The translations under genes were made by a program, and so were the position numbers. Positions 1 to 8,783 of a stretch of 64,000 nucleotides of DNA are shown here, piece by piece. Source of the DNA: PALSA-693 sp963702305 (GTDB lineage Bacteria; Actinomycetota; Acidimicrobiia; Acidimicrobiales; Palsa-688). The DNA is taken from positions 62,001 through 126,000 of the forward strand of contig CAVPBX010000003.1 of the NCBI GenBank assembly GCA_963702305.1, in the 5' to 3' direction. Positions within the stretch are counted from its first letter, which is position 1. Every line of letters begins with the position of its first letter. Below the pieces are notes generated by a model. It saw nothing but the letters and a program-made list of their open reading frames with translations. It was not told the origin of the DNA and did no database searches.

Positions 1-479
1 ACGTGGGTGGCGCCGTTGGCCGGGAATGAGGTGATGCCGGTGAGGGTGCGGGCACCGGGGCGGCCAAACACGAACAGGAAGAAGGTGTTGGGGTTCTGCC
101 AGCCGGGGTCCACCGTCGGATCGGTGTACTGCTTCGGTGTCAGCGTCAGCCGCAGGGTGCTGGGCGAGTAGGAGGCCGACGTCCCGGTGACCGCGGCGCG
201 CGGCTCGGCGACGGGGGTGCCGTTGATGTCGGTGGGGTTGCCGGGCTGGGTGACCGCCGCGGTGTTGGCGGCGTGCACGGTGCCGGACGCCCGCACGCCG
301 GACGCCGGCGAACTGAACGCCCCCGCCATGGCCGCCACGTGCTGCGACCAGGCGGCCCCGCCTGGCCCGCTGCTCGTCGCCGCCGGGCCGGCGCTCTGCG
401 CCCCCGCTGAAGGCACACCAAAACCTGCCACCAGCGCCAATGCGGCGACCGCCGCGAAAGGTGATCGAAGCCGTCGCAT
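1..479 (-). CDS. Secreted protein of unknown function (C-terminal part beyond window)
   Basis: An open frame runs from an ATG at 479 to the left edge without a stop, giving about 159 residues of a longer protein. The N-terminus MRRLRSPFAAVAALALVAG is a typical Sec signal peptide (basic start, hydrophobic core) followed by a likely cleavage site near AGA-QS, so the product is probably exported. The mature part is rich in Ala, Gly, Ser, Thr and Pro and contains a stretch of alternating polar and hydrophobic residues that suggests beta structure. No family is recognised. It is divergent from gpmA with 87 bp between the two starts. The signal peptide is clear; the function is unknown. Confidence 0.65.
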   Translation of the reverse strand, partial: MRRLRSPFAAVAALALVAGFGVPSAGAQSAGPAATSSGPGGAAWSQHVAAMAGAFSSPASGVRASGTVHAANTAAVTQPGNPTDINGTPVAEPRAAVTGTSASYSPSTLRLTLTPKQYTDPTVDPGWQNPNTFFLFVFGRPGARTLTGITSFPANGATH

Positions 480-566
480 GTTTACCCCCGCCGTTGATTT
501 GTGCGGTGAGTGTAGGCGCGCCCGCCCGGCGGCACAACGGTTTACCCGCCAGTAGGCTCCGTCGCC

Positions 567-1310
567 GTGGGGACCCTCGTGCTCCTTCGCCATGGCCAGA
601 GCCAGTGGAACCTCGAGAACCGCTTCACCGGTTGGTGGGACGTGGATCTGTCCGCGCAAGGTGAAAAGGAGGCCCGCTCGGCCGGCACCCTCCTCACCAA
701 CGAGGGGATCGCCGTGGACGTGGCCCACACCTCGGTGCTGACCCGAGCCGTCAGGACCCTCAACCTGGCGCTGGAGGAGATGGGCCGGCTGTGGATTCCG
801 GTGCGGCGCCACTGGCGACTCAACGAGCGCCACTACGGCGCCCTCACCGGGCTCGACAAGGCGGAGACCAAGGCCCGGTTCGGGCCGGAGCAGTTTCTGG
901 CCTGGCGGCGCAGCTACGACACGCCCCCACCGCCGATGCCCGCCGGGGACGAGTTCGACGTGCGGGGCGACCCGCGCTACGCCGGGCTCGCCCCCGACGT
1001 GGTCCCGGCCACGGAGTGCCTGGCCGATGTGGTCGTCCGGCTGCTGCCCTACTGGCAGGACGCCATCGCGCCCGACCTCCTCGCCGGCCACACCGTGCTG
1101 GTCGCGGCCCACGGCAACAGCTTGCGCGCCCTCGTCAAGCACCTCAACGGCATCTCCGACGCCGCCATCACCGGGCTGGAGATCCCTACCGGCGTCCCGA
1201 TCGTGTACCAGCTCAACGCCGAGTTGGCGGTGATCAGCGAGCGGGCACTCGGCGACCCCGAGGCCATCGCCGCGGCCGCCGACGCGGTGCGCCACCAGGG
1301 CGACCGCTGA
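567..1310 (+). CDS. gpmA: 2,3-bisphosphoglycerate-dependent phosphoglycerate mutase
   Basis: Interconverts 3- and 2-phosphoglycerate in glycolysis and gluconeogenesis through a phosphohistidine. The 247-residue length is normal for GpmA. The N-terminus carries the family motif LLRHGQSQWN, with the phospho-accepting His at residue 9. It is followed by NRFTGWWDVDLS, the ERHYGALTGLDKAE segment that binds substrate, and near the C-terminus the second histidine motif AAHGNSLRALVKHLNG. The start is a GTG at 567, chosen because the family begins immediately before the LVLLRHG strand. glnD follows 77 bp downstream on the same strand. All catalytic motifs are intact. Confidence 0.96.
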   Translation: MGTLVLLRHGQSQWNLENRFTGWWDVDLSAQGEKEARSAGTLLTNEGIAVDVAHTSVLTRAVRTLNLALEEMGRLWIPVRRHWRLNERHYGALTGLDKAETKARFGPEQFLAWRRSYDTPPPPMPAGDEFDVRGDPRYAGLAPDVVPATECLADVVVRLLPYWQDAIAPDLLAGHTVLVAAHGNSLRALVKHLNGISDAAITGLEIPTGVPIVYQLNAELAVISERALGDPEAIAAAADAVRHQGDR

Positions 1311-1387
1311 CGGTTGGCGGATTGGCAGATTGGCGGCGCAACCGGTGTGCCGTCCCGGGCCGCCGGCACCGAACGTAGGCTCACTCG

Positions 1388-3733
1388 ATGAGTGCTGAGC
1401 CCGTGGGTGGTGGGCCGATGGGTAGTGGACCGCCGTCGCTTCGGGCCACCCGGCTGGCCCTCCTCGACGACCGGGGGTTGACCGGCAGCCGGTGGTGCCG
1501 CCGCTACGCCGGCGCCGCGGACGCCTGGCTGCAGACCGTGTTCCTCCAGGCCACCGGCGGCGACGACAAGGGCGTGGCCCTGTTGGCTGTCGGCGGGTAC
1601 GGGCGCCGGGAGATGGCCCCCGGCAGCGACTTGGACCTGCTGCTGGTCTACGACCGGAAAGGTCGCATCAAGGCGGTGGCGGACGCCATCTGGTATCCGG
1701 TGTGGGACACCGGCATCCACCTCGACCACAGCGTGCGCACCCCCAAGGAGGTGCGCGCCGCCATGGACGGCGACATCAAGGTGGCACTCGGACTGCTCGA
1801 CGCCCGGCGGGTCGCCGGTGACGAGCGGCTGGCCGACTCGGTGTTGGCCCGTGCTCGCGAACAGTGGAAGACCCGGGCGAGCAGGTGGCTGCCGGCTGTC
1901 GACGAGGTCACCCGCCAGCGCCATGCCCGTTTCGGTGACCTGGCGTTCCTGCTCGAGCCGGACCTCAAGGAGACCCGGGGCGGCCAACGGGATCTGCACC
2001 TGCTGCGATCCCTGGGTGGCGTGGTCCCCATTCTGGCGACCGTGCTCGACGATCCCGAGCTCTGGGAGGCCGGTGAGACGCTGGCGGCGGCGCGGGTGGA
2101 GCTGCACCGGGGCACCGGGCGCTCGACGAACACCCTGCTGCTGCAGGATCAGGACGCGGTCGCGGCCGCCCTGGGGTACGGCGACGCCGATGTCCTGATG
2201 GCCGATCTGGCCGGAGCCGGCCGGGCCCTGTCCTGGGTCAACGACGACGGTTGGCGCCGCCTCGAATCCTGGCTGGCCGGTCCGGCGGGGCGCAGCGCGG
2301 GACGGGACCACCCCCTGGAGCCGGGCCTGGTGCTGCGGGACGGTGAGGTGACCCTGGTGGCGGACGCCCCAGTGGCCACCGACGCCTCCCTCGCCCTGCG
2401 GGCCGCGGCCGCGTCCGCGGAGCTCGACAAACCCATGGCGCGGAGCACCCTGGACCGGCTCGCCGCCGAGGCCGTCGGCCCGGAGGGGATCTGGCCGCCT
2501 GACACCCTGCAGGCCCTGCTCCGGCTGCTCGGGGCGGGGCGCCCTGCCATCGCCGCCGTCGAGTCGCTCGACCAGCTGGGGATCTGGCTCCGCTACCTGC
2601 CCGAATGGGCGCCCGTTCGCAACCGCCCGCAGCGCAACGCCTACCACCGTTACACCATCGACCGGCACCTGCTGGAGGCGACCGCCCAGGCCGCGGTCTT
2701 GACCCGGAGGGTCAACCGGCCGGATCTGCTGCTGCTCGGGGCCCTGCTGCACGACATCGGCAAGGGCCGGCCCGAGGATCACACCGAGCTGGGCATCAGG
2801 GTCGTCCGCGACCTCGGGCCCCGGCTGGGTCTGGCCGAGGTCGACGTGGCCACCCTGCAGACGATGGTGCGCTACCACCTGCTGCTGCCGGAGGCCGCCA
2901 CCCGGCGCGACCTCGACGATCCCACGACGGCGGCGACGGTGGCCGCCGCCGTGGGCGACCGCGACACCCTCGAGCTGCTGGCCGCCCTGACCGAAGCAGA
3001 CAGTCTGGCCACCGGACCGGCAGCCTGGGGGCCGTGGAAGGCGGGCCTCGTCGCCCGGCTGGTGGAAGCCACCGCGGCCACCCTGGCCGGCCGGCCCGAG
3101 CCGGACACCCGGACCGGGACCCTGAGTCCCGACCAGCAGGCCCTGCTGGCCGCCGGCGAGCTGCAAGTCCTGGCGGACGGCAGCCGGCTGACCGTGGTCG
3201 CACCCGACCACCCGGGCCTGCTGGCCACCGTCGCCGGGGTGTTGACGCTCTCCAGCGTGACCATCCGGTCCGCCACCACCCTGTCGGACCCCGACACGGG
3301 CATGGCCCTGCTGCGCTTCGAGGTGGCGGCCGCCTTCGACCGGCTGCCCGACTGGCACGCCGTCCGAGCCGACATCCAAGCCGCCCTGGAAGGCCGCATG
3401 GCGCTGGCCGCCCTGCTCGAGGAACGCGAACGACACTACGCCCGGTACCGGCGGGCCTCGACGCCGGGGGTGCCGGGACCGGCGGTGCACGTGGACAACG
3501 CGGCGTCGGCGACGGCGTCGGTGGTGGAGGTCCGGGCGCCCGACCGGGGACCGGTGCTCTATCAGGTCACCCGGGCGTTGACCGAGTGCGGCCTGACCAT
3601 CAGCCGGGCCCTGGTCAACACCCTGGGCGCCGAGGTCATCGACGTCTTCTACGTGCAGACCGTCGACGGCGGCCAAGTGGTCGACCCGACCGCGCAGCGG
3701 CACCTGGTGGAGCGCGTCGAGGCCGCGCTCTGA
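1388..3733 (+). CDS. glnD: [Protein-PII] uridylyltransferase / uridylyl-removing enzyme
   Basis: Bifunctional nitrogen sensor that uridylylates or deuridylylates PII in response to glutamine. At 781 aa it has the full domain set: a nucleotidyltransferase domain with GGYGRREMAPGSDLDLLL (GSD-x-D near residues 79-83), a central HD hydrolase domain with LLHDIGKGRPEDH near residue 455, and two C-terminal ACT domains (around VVAPDHPGLLATVAGVL, residue 603, and VRAPDRGPVLYQVTRAL, residue 713). Its stop is 3 bp from the convergent stop of the small membrane gene of the amt-glnK operon, so enzyme and PII substrate are neighbours. In some actinobacteria GlnD-type enzymes adenylylate PII instead; the sequence alone does not decide this. 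Confidence 0.95.
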   Translation: MSAEPVGGGPMGSGPPSLRATRLALLDDRGLTGSRWCRRYAGAADAWLQTVFLQATGGDDKGVALLAVGGYGRREMAPGSDLDLLLVYDRKGRIKAVADAIWYPVWDTGIHLDHSVRTPKEVRAAMDGDIKVALGLLDARRVAGDERLADSVLARAREQWKTRASRWLPAVDEVTRQRHARFGDLAFLLEPDLKETRGGQRDLHLLRSLGGVVPILATVLDDPELWEAGETLAAARVELHRGTGRSTNTLLLQDQDAVAAALGYGDADVLMADLAGAGRALSWVNDDGWRRLESWLAGPAGRSAGRDHPLEPGLVLRDGEVTLVADAPVATDASLALRAAAASAELDKPMARSTLDRLAAEAVGPEGIWPPDTLQALLRLLGAGRPAIAAVESLDQLGIWLRYLPEWAPVRNRPQRNAYHRYTIDRHLLEATAQAAVLTRRVNRPDLLLLGALLHDIGKGRPEDHTELGIRVVRDLGPRLGLAEVDVATLQTMVRYHLLLPEAATRRDLDDPTTAATVAAAVGDRDTLELLAALTEADSLATGPAAWGPWKAGLVARLVEATAATLAGRPEPDTRTGTLSPDQQALLAAGELQVLADGSRLTVVAPDHPGLLATVAGVLTLSSVTIRSATTLSDPDTGMALLRFEVAAAFDRLPDWHAVRADIQAALEGRMALAALLEERERHYARYRRASTPGVPGPAVHVDNAASATASVVEVRAPDRGPVLYQVTRALTECGLTISRALVNTLGAEVIDVFYVQTVDGGQVVDPTAQRHLVERVEAAL

Positions 3734-3736
3734 GTC

Positions 3737-3958
3737 TCAGTTGTCGAGCTTGTTGTGCTTGTGCCACAGCCCCATGGCGAAAAGGAACCAGCCGCCGGCG
3801 ATGACCAACCACAGAATGGCGTCAGTCGTCTTGCCGTTGGTGGCGAAGATGATCGCCACCCCCACGCCGACCAGCGACAGCAAGAGGAACGCCCGCCACA
3901 CCCAGACCGACCGGACGAAGCGGGAGTCCTCCAGCGAGAAGTCCTTGTCGTCTTTCAC
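3737..3958 (-). CDS. Small two-helix membrane protein
   Basis: A 73-residue protein starting at a GTG (3958). A longer reading to 4042 would overlap the end of glnK, and the first residues of that extension are basic and low-complexity, so the shorter start is preferred. It has a charged N-terminal segment (VKDDKDFSLEDSRFVRS) and two hydrophobic helices, WRAFLLLSLVGVGVAIIFAT and TTDAILWLVIAGGWFLFAMG, and ends in a short basic tail. It lies 58 bp downstream of glnK and is probably the last gene of the amt-glnK transcript. No family or function is recognised, and no good ribosome binding site is visible. Confidence 0.6.
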   Translation of the reverse strand: MKDDKDFSLEDSRFVRSVWVWRAFLLLSLVGVGVAIIFATNGKTTDAILWLVIAGGWFLFAMGLWHKHNKLDN

Positions 3959-4016
3959 TGCCGGAAGGGTAGCCCGGGGGTGGCGCCGCGTCGCTGCGGC
4001 ACCACCCCCAACGGCG

Positions 4017-4355
4017 TCAGACCGCATCAGCGCCGGTTTCACCGGTGCGGATGCGGACCACGTGGTCGGTGGACGTCACCCAGATCTTGCCGTCACCGAT
4101 CTTGTCGGTCTTGGCCGCCTTGACGATGGCATCCACGATGGTGGACACGGCCCCGTCGTCGACGAGTACCTCCACCTTGATCTTGGGCGTAAAGGCCACG
4201 GTGTACTCAGCCCCGCGGTACACCTCGGTGTGGCCCTTCTGGCGGCCGAAGCCCTGGACCTCGGTGATCGTCAATCCGGTTACCCCGGCTGCTTCGAGGG
4301 CCTCCTTCACCTCGTCGAGCTTGAAGGGCTTGATGACAGCGGTCACGAGCATCAT
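4017..4355 (-). CDS. glnK: Nitrogen regulatory protein PII (GlnK/GlnB)
   Basis: A 112-residue PII signal protein that senses 2-oxoglutarate, ATP and ADP and controls ammonium uptake through Amt. The sequence is canonical: start MMLVTAVIKPFKLDEVKEAL, T-loop GFGRQKGHTEVYRGAEY with the modifiable Tyr at residue 51, B-loop region KTDKIGDGKIWV and C-terminal VVRIRTGE. Its ATG overlaps the amt stop (ATGA, 4352-4355), which indicates translational coupling and supports the name glnK. The modifying enzyme GlnD is encoded convergently about 280 bp away. Whether Tyr51 is uridylylated or adenylylated here is not known. Confidence 0.96.
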   Translation of the reverse strand: MMLVTAVIKPFKLDEVKEALEAAGVTGLTITEVQGFGRQKGHTEVYRGAEYTVAFTPKIKVEVLVDDGAVSTIVDAIVKAAKTDKIGDGKIWVTSTDHVVRIRTGETGADAV

Positions 4356-5920
4356 CGGGCTTCACCTGTCTCGATAGTCGAACCTGACGGCCCCGGTGAC
4401 GCGTCCGGCACAGCACCGACCAGGACGCCTGGCTCCACCCGAGAGTAACCCTCGTCAGGCGGGTAAGCCTCCTCGTCGTGGACGGCGAGGTCGCCGACCT
4501 CCAGCTCGTCGTCCGGCATCCGCAGCGGGGTGAAGATGCTGATCACCTTGAGGATGATGAACGTCATGATGGCGTCGTAGACGATGATCGTCAGGGCCGC
4601 GAACAGCTGGATGAAAAACTGGTGGCGGTTACCGTAGAGCCAGCCCTTGAACGATAACGGTGACCCGTTCGAGCTGGCATACACCGTCACGCTGGGGTCG
4701 GCGAAGATCCCGACCAGGAGCCCGCCCGTGAGCCCGGCGAAGCCGTGGGTGTACAGCACGCCCAAGGCGTCGTCGACGTACCTGAGGGTGATGGGCTGGA
4801 GGTAGGTCCAGGCGAACCACACGACGGTGGAGGCAATGATGCCGACCCACAGCGCCCCGGAGCCGCTCACGTAACCGGCGCAGGGGGTGATACCCACCAG
4901 GCCGCAGATCATGCCGTTGACGGCGCCGAGGAACGTGGGTTTCTTGGACTTGCTGAGGAACATGTCCCAGATCACCCAGGTCAGCAGGGCGGCGGCGGTG
5001 GCGGCGTTGGTGTTGATGACCGCGGTGGCGGCGTCAGCGCTGGAGAAGTACGGGTCTCCGCCGTTGAAGCCGTTCCAACCGAGCCACAGGATGCCGGCCC
5101 CGATGGAGACCAGCGGCAGGCTGTGGGGCACGAACTTGGCCCGGTCCCGGGCCAGGCGGGGTCCGATCAGCCAGGCCGCCACGAATCCCGAGGTGCCGGC
5201 AGCCAAGTGGATGACGTACCCACCGGAGTAGTCGAGCGCGCCCTCGTGGGCCCAGTAGCCACCGCCCCACATCAGCATGGCGTTGACGGTGTACACGAAA
5301 GTGCACCACAGCGGCACGAAGATAAACCACACCTTGAACTTGATGCGCCCGAGCACGCTGCCGAGGAACAGCAACGGGGTGATGGCCGCGAACACAAACT
5401 GGAAGTAGGCCAGCGCGGGCGACGACATCTGGAGCGGGACCGCCGTGCCGATCGGCAGGGCGGCCTGCCCGATCTGGGCGTGGCCGGCGTTGATCGACTC
5501 CGGGTGTCCCACGAAGTTGTTGAAGAAGTTGTAGAAGAAGTTGCTGCCGTATTTGAACGACGAATTCGGGTAGGTGTTCGGGGTCCCACCTCCCATCGGC
5601 GACCCGAAGCCCATCTTGTAGCCCCAGAGCACCCAGACGACGAGCACCCCGGAGAATCCGGTGAAGGCCATCATCATGGTGTTGACGGCCCACTTTTTCG
5701 GGACCAGACCGGCATACAGCACGGCCAGACCCGGCAGGCTCATCAAGCCGACGAACGTGGCGGCGGTGAGCTGCCAGGTGTTGTCGCCAGTGTCGAGGTA
5801 GTTGGGGTCCGAGCAACTGACTGCACCGCTCGACGACTTGGCTATCTCGTTACCAACGTATGCGACGTTCTTGCCGCAGACGTTTGCCGCCTGTAATACG
5901 GTCGTCACCAATACGGACAA
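4352..5920 (-). CDS. amt: Ammonium transporter (Amt/AmtB family)
   Basis: Polytopic ammonium channel with eleven or so predicted membrane helices. Family features include WQLTAATFVGLMSLPGLAVLYAG, the pore segment GGYVIHLAAGTSGFVAAWL, and LGWNGFNGGDPYF with VINTNAATAAALLTW. The start is a TTG at 5920: the sequence AGGAGG lies at 5928-5933, 7 nt upstream, whereas the in-frame ATG at 5956 would place this perfect Shine-Dalgarno inside the gene. The N-terminal loop is long and contains two cysteines (VCGKN, SCSDPN). The C-terminal cytoplasmic tail is long and acidic, ending STIETGEAR. It heads the operon amt-glnK-small membrane protein. Confidence 0.95.
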   Translation of the reverse strand: MSVLVTTVLQAANVCGKNVAYVGNEIAKSSSGAVSCSDPNYLDTGDNTWQLTAATFVGLMSLPGLAVLYAGLVPKKWAVNTMMMAFTGFSGVLVVWVLWGYKMGFGSPMGGGTPNTYPNSSFKYGSNFFYNFFNNFVGHPESINAGHAQIGQAALPIGTAVPLQMSSPALAYFQFVFAAITPLLFLGSVLGRIKFKVWFIFVPLWCTFVYTVNAMLMWGGGYWAHEGALDYSGGYVIHLAAGTSGFVAAWLIGPRLARDRAKFVPHSLPLVSIGAGILWLGWNGFNGGDPYFSSADAATAVINTNAATAAALLTWVIWDMFLSKSKKPTFLGAVNGMICGLVGITPCAGYVSGSGALWVGIIASTVVWFAWTYLQPITLRYVDDALGVLYTHGFAGLTGGLLVGIFADPSVTVYASSNGSPLSFKGWLYGNRHQFFIQLFAALTIIVYDAIMTFIILKVISIFTPLRMPDDELEVGDLAVHDEEAYPPDEGYSRVEPGVLVGAVPDASPGPSGSTIETGEAR

Positions 5921-6021
5921 GTAGCCCCCTCCTTCTAGGGTCGGGTGGATGGGCACGGCTTACCGAGCCCAAAACCGAGGGTGAGGCTACGAACCGCATG
6001 TTTCCCGACCTTGTCCGTTGT

Positions 6022-6037
6022 GTTGCTCACGCGTTAA
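6022..6037 (-). promoter_or_regulatory. Possible GlnR-type operator upstream of amt
   Basis: Read on the minus strand the site is TTAAC-N6-GCAAC, 8 of 10 positions of the actinobacterial GlnR consensus gTnAc-N6-GaAAc, about 100 bp upstream of the amt start. GlnR control of amt-glnK-glnD is known in streptomycetes and mycobacteria, which gives the site some prior support. One short degenerate match in high-GC DNA could be chance, and no glnR gene lies in the window. Confidence 0.25.
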
Positions 6038-6118
6038 CAGCCCGACCCCAGATTGCGGCGAAATGGCTATGGAACGGCGAATCGTGCCGGCTTGGCAGCC
6101 AGTATGTACAGTTCGCCC

Positions 6119-6544
6119 ATGGCCGCTGACCGCAAGTTAGAACACCTGTCCAACGTCCAGATGTTCGCGTCCCTCAACAAGAAGGAACTCCGCCTGATCG
6201 CCAGGGTGGCGGACGTGGTCAAAGTGCCGGCGGGGACCGAGATCGTCACCGAGGGCTCGGTCGGCCACGAGTTCTACCTGGTCCTCTCCGGCGAGGCCTC
6301 GGTGCGCCGGAACGGCCGCAAGGTCACCACCCTCGGACCGGGCCGGTACTTCGGTGAGCTGGCCCTCCTCGACCGCGGGCCCCGCTCCGCCACCGTGGTC
6401 GCCGACACCGACATGGAGTTGGCGGTGATCGGCCAGCGGGAATTCCTGAGCGTGCTCGACGAGGTGCCGGCGCTCGCCCACAAGTTGATGGTCAGCATGG
6501 CGGCCCGACTCCGGGACGCGGACACCAAGGCCGTTTCGCACTGA
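6119..6544 (+). CDS. Cyclic nucleotide-binding domain protein
   Basis: A 141-residue protein made almost entirely of one Crp/cNMP-binding beta-barrel. Family hallmarks are the glycines and turn in VTEGSVGHEFYLVLSGEASV and the phosphate-binding cassette YFGELALLDRGPRSATVVA, where Glu and Arg normally contact the cyclic nucleotide. No helix-turn-helix follows, so it is unlikely to bind DNA itself; it may be a stand-alone sensor or regulatory subunit. The ATG at 6119 is chosen because it immediately precedes the domain. A TATGTA -10-like box at 6103-6108 would give a leader of only a few nucleotides. It is divergent from amt and convergent with the etfD-like gene, leaving 16 bp between the two stops. 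Confidence 0.85.
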   Translation: MAADRKLEHLSNVQMFASLNKKELRLIARVADVVKVPAGTEIVTEGSVGHEFYLVLSGEASVRRNGRKVTTLGPGRYFGELALLDRGPRSATVVADTDMELAVIGQREFLSVLDEVPALAHKLMVSMAARLRDADTKAVSH

Positions 6545-6560
6545 CCGGCGGCCGGCGGCC

Positions 6561-8681
6561 TCAATCGGGCGCGCCGGCCCCTTCGCCCGCGGCCGGCCCG
6601 GCGGGCGCCGACAGCGACTGCTCCAGCAGCTGGGCCACGTCCACCACCCGAATGGACTCGGCGGCGGTCCCCTCGGCTTGGCGGGCCTTGGTGGCGTCGT
6701 CGAGCATGATCAGGCAGTACGGGCAGGCGGTGGAGATGACGTCGGCGCCGGTGCCGAGCGCCTCGTCGGTGCGGTTGACGTTGATGCGCTTGCCGACCCG
6801 CTCCTCCATCCACATGCGGGCCCCGCCGGCGCCACAGCAGAAACCGGTCCGGCGGTGGCGGTGCATCTCGGTCACCTCGACCCCGGGCACGTGGTTGAGC
6901 ACGCCGCGCGGTTCGTCGTAGACCTCGTTGTGCCGGCCCAGGTAGCAGGGGTCGTGGTAGGTCACCTTGCTGTCGACCGGCGACGACGGCTGGAGTTTGC
7001 CCTCGGCCAGCAGCCGCTCGAGCAGCTGGGTGTGGTGGAGCACCTCGAAGTCGCCCCCCAGGGCCGGATACTCGCGGGAGATGGAGTTGAAGCAGTGGGG
7101 GCAGGACGCCACCACCTTCTTGACCTGGGCCGCCTTCAGGGTCTCGATGTTGGTCTGGGCCTGGGTCTGGAAGAGGTACTCGTTGCCCAGCCGGCGGGCC
7201 GGGTCGCCGGTGCACGACTCCTTGGGCCCCAGCACCGCGAAGGACACGCCGGCCAGGTGCAGCAGGCGGGCGATGGTCTGGGTGGTCTTGCGGGCCCGCT
7301 CGTCGAGGGCGCCGGCGCAGCCGACCCAGAAGAGGTACTCGACCTCGTCGGGGATGGTGCCGGTGATGACCGGGACCTCGAAGCCGAGCCCGGCGGTCCA
7401 GTCCAGCCGGTGGCTCTGCCCGAGGCCCCACGGATCACCCTGGTTTTCGATGTTGCGCAGCATGGTGCCGGCCTCGGTCGGGAAGCGAGCCTCCATGAGG
7501 ACCTCGTAGCGGCGCATGTCGAGGATGGTGTCGACGTGCTCGATGTCGACCGGGCATTGCTCGACGCACGCCCCGCAGGTGGTGCAGGACCACAGCACGT
7601 CATCCTCGATGACGTCCGGGACCAGGCGCTTGGCCGCCACCCCGTCGTCAGGGACCTTGCCGCCGTCGGTCTTGGCCGCGGCCAGCAGCTCGGGGGCGGC
7701 CGCGAAGAGCTGCTCGCGGAGGTCCATGATGAGCAGCTTCGGCGACAGCGGCTTGTCGGTGGCCCAGGCCGGGCACTGGTCCTGGCACCGGCCGCACTCG
7801 GTGCAGCTGATCAGGTCGAGGCGCTGCTTCCAGGTCAGGTCGGTGATCTGACCGGTCCCGAACACGGTGTCCTCGGTCATGTTCTCCGGGTCCAGGTCCG
7901 GGGTGGAGCCCAGCGGCCCCAGAGCCTTGGGCCGGCGGGAGAACAGCACGTTGGGCTCGGACACGAAGATGTGCAGGTGCTTGGAGTGCAGCACGATCAC
8001 GAAGAAGGCCCAGATCACCGCCAACTGGCCCAGGATGAAGATGGTCTCGAGGTGCATATTGGCCGGGTGCCCGAAGCCGGAGAACGCCCCCCCGATCGCC
8101 CGGGAGGCGAAGGGCCACCACGACTTGCCGTAGGGGAAGTCGCCGGTATTCACCTGGGCGCCCCGGTAGAGCAGCAGCGTGGCGATGACCCCGAAGATCA
8201 TGGCCAGCACCAGCCAGGCCGCCCCGGTGTGTGACCCGTAGAACCGACTGTTGCGCTGGCGGCGGGCCGGCGCCTGCCGCACCCGGATGACGGCGAAGGT
8301 GGCCAGCGCCACCAGGATGGCGACGGCGAAGAAGTCCTCGACGAAGCCGAGGGCCCGGCCCCGACCGAAGCCCGGAATGAAGAACTTCTTGTCGAACAGG
8401 TCGCCGTAGGCCTCGATGATCGTCAGCAGCAGGACGACGAAGCCCCAGAAGGTGAAGAAGTGGGCCAGCCCCGGGACGGTCCGCCGCAGCAGCTTGCGCT
8501 GGCCGAACACGTCCATGAGCTCGGCCTTGATCTGGGCGGGCAGGTCCCGCATGCGACCGGGGGCCGGCTTGCCGGTCGAGACCAGCCGGAAGAGGAACCA
8601 TCCCCGCCAGGCGACGATGATCAGCCCGACGGCCGTCACGGCGAGTCCGATTGCGATTCTCAGGGCCACGAGTTCCTCCAC
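6561..8681 (-). CDS. etfD: EtfD-like membrane iron-sulfur reductase (CCG-domain, HdrD-like)
   Basis: A 706-residue fusion protein that probably passes electrons from reduced ETF to menaquinone during acyl-CoA oxidation. The first ~240 residues hold about six membrane helices with histidines suited to heme binding. Two [4Fe-4S] motifs follow, CTECGRCQDQCP (about residue 293) and CTTCGACVEQCPVD (about 365). Two cysteine-rich CCG domains complete the protein, including ESCTGDPARRLGN, ASCPHCFNS, HDPCYLGRHNEVYD, GFCCGAGGARMWMEE and TACPYCLIMLD. The arrangement matches mycobacterial EtfD (Rv0338c) and related ETF:menaquinone oxidoreductases. No ETF genes are adjacent, but several acyl-CoA dehydrogenases lie at 23-25 kb. 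All cluster cysteines appear present. Confidence 0.85.
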   Translation of the reverse strand: MEELVALRIAIGLAVTAVGLIIVAWRGWFLFRLVSTGKPAPGRMRDLPAQIKAELMDVFGQRKLLRRTVPGLAHFFTFWGFVVLLLTIIEAYGDLFDKKFFIPGFGRGRALGFVEDFFAVAILVALATFAVIRVRQAPARRQRNSRFYGSHTGAAWLVLAMIFGVIATLLLYRGAQVNTGDFPYGKSWWPFASRAIGGAFSGFGHPANMHLETIFILGQLAVIWAFFVIVLHSKHLHIFVSEPNVLFSRRPKALGPLGSTPDLDPENMTEDTVFGTGQITDLTWKQRLDLISCTECGRCQDQCPAWATDKPLSPKLLIMDLREQLFAAAPELLAAAKTDGGKVPDDGVAAKRLVPDVIEDDVLWSCTTCGACVEQCPVDIEHVDTILDMRRYEVLMEARFPTEAGTMLRNIENQGDPWGLGQSHRLDWTAGLGFEVPVITGTIPDEVEYLFWVGCAGALDERARKTTQTIARLLHLAGVSFAVLGPKESCTGDPARRLGNEYLFQTQAQTNIETLKAAQVKKVVASCPHCFNSISREYPALGGDFEVLHHTQLLERLLAEGKLQPSSPVDSKVTYHDPCYLGRHNEVYDEPRGVLNHVPGVEVTEMHRHRRTGFCCGAGGARMWMEERVGKRINVNRTDEALGTGADVISTACPYCLIMLDDATKARQAEGTAAESIRVVDVAQLLEQSLSAPAGPAAGEGAGAPD

Positions 8682-8783
8682 GCTGCCGAAGCTCTGGCGC
8701 CCCCCGGGGCTCGGGGCGAGCGGGGCGCACGGCGACGGGTCACCATAGTCCGTGGTCCAAAACGGGCACGAGATCGTCGCGCC

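Noticed and set aside
1049..3703. 884-residue open frame antisense to glnD
   Set aside because: A high-GC shadow: Gly/Gln/Arg-rich, no motifs, and glnD on the other strand has full domain conservation.
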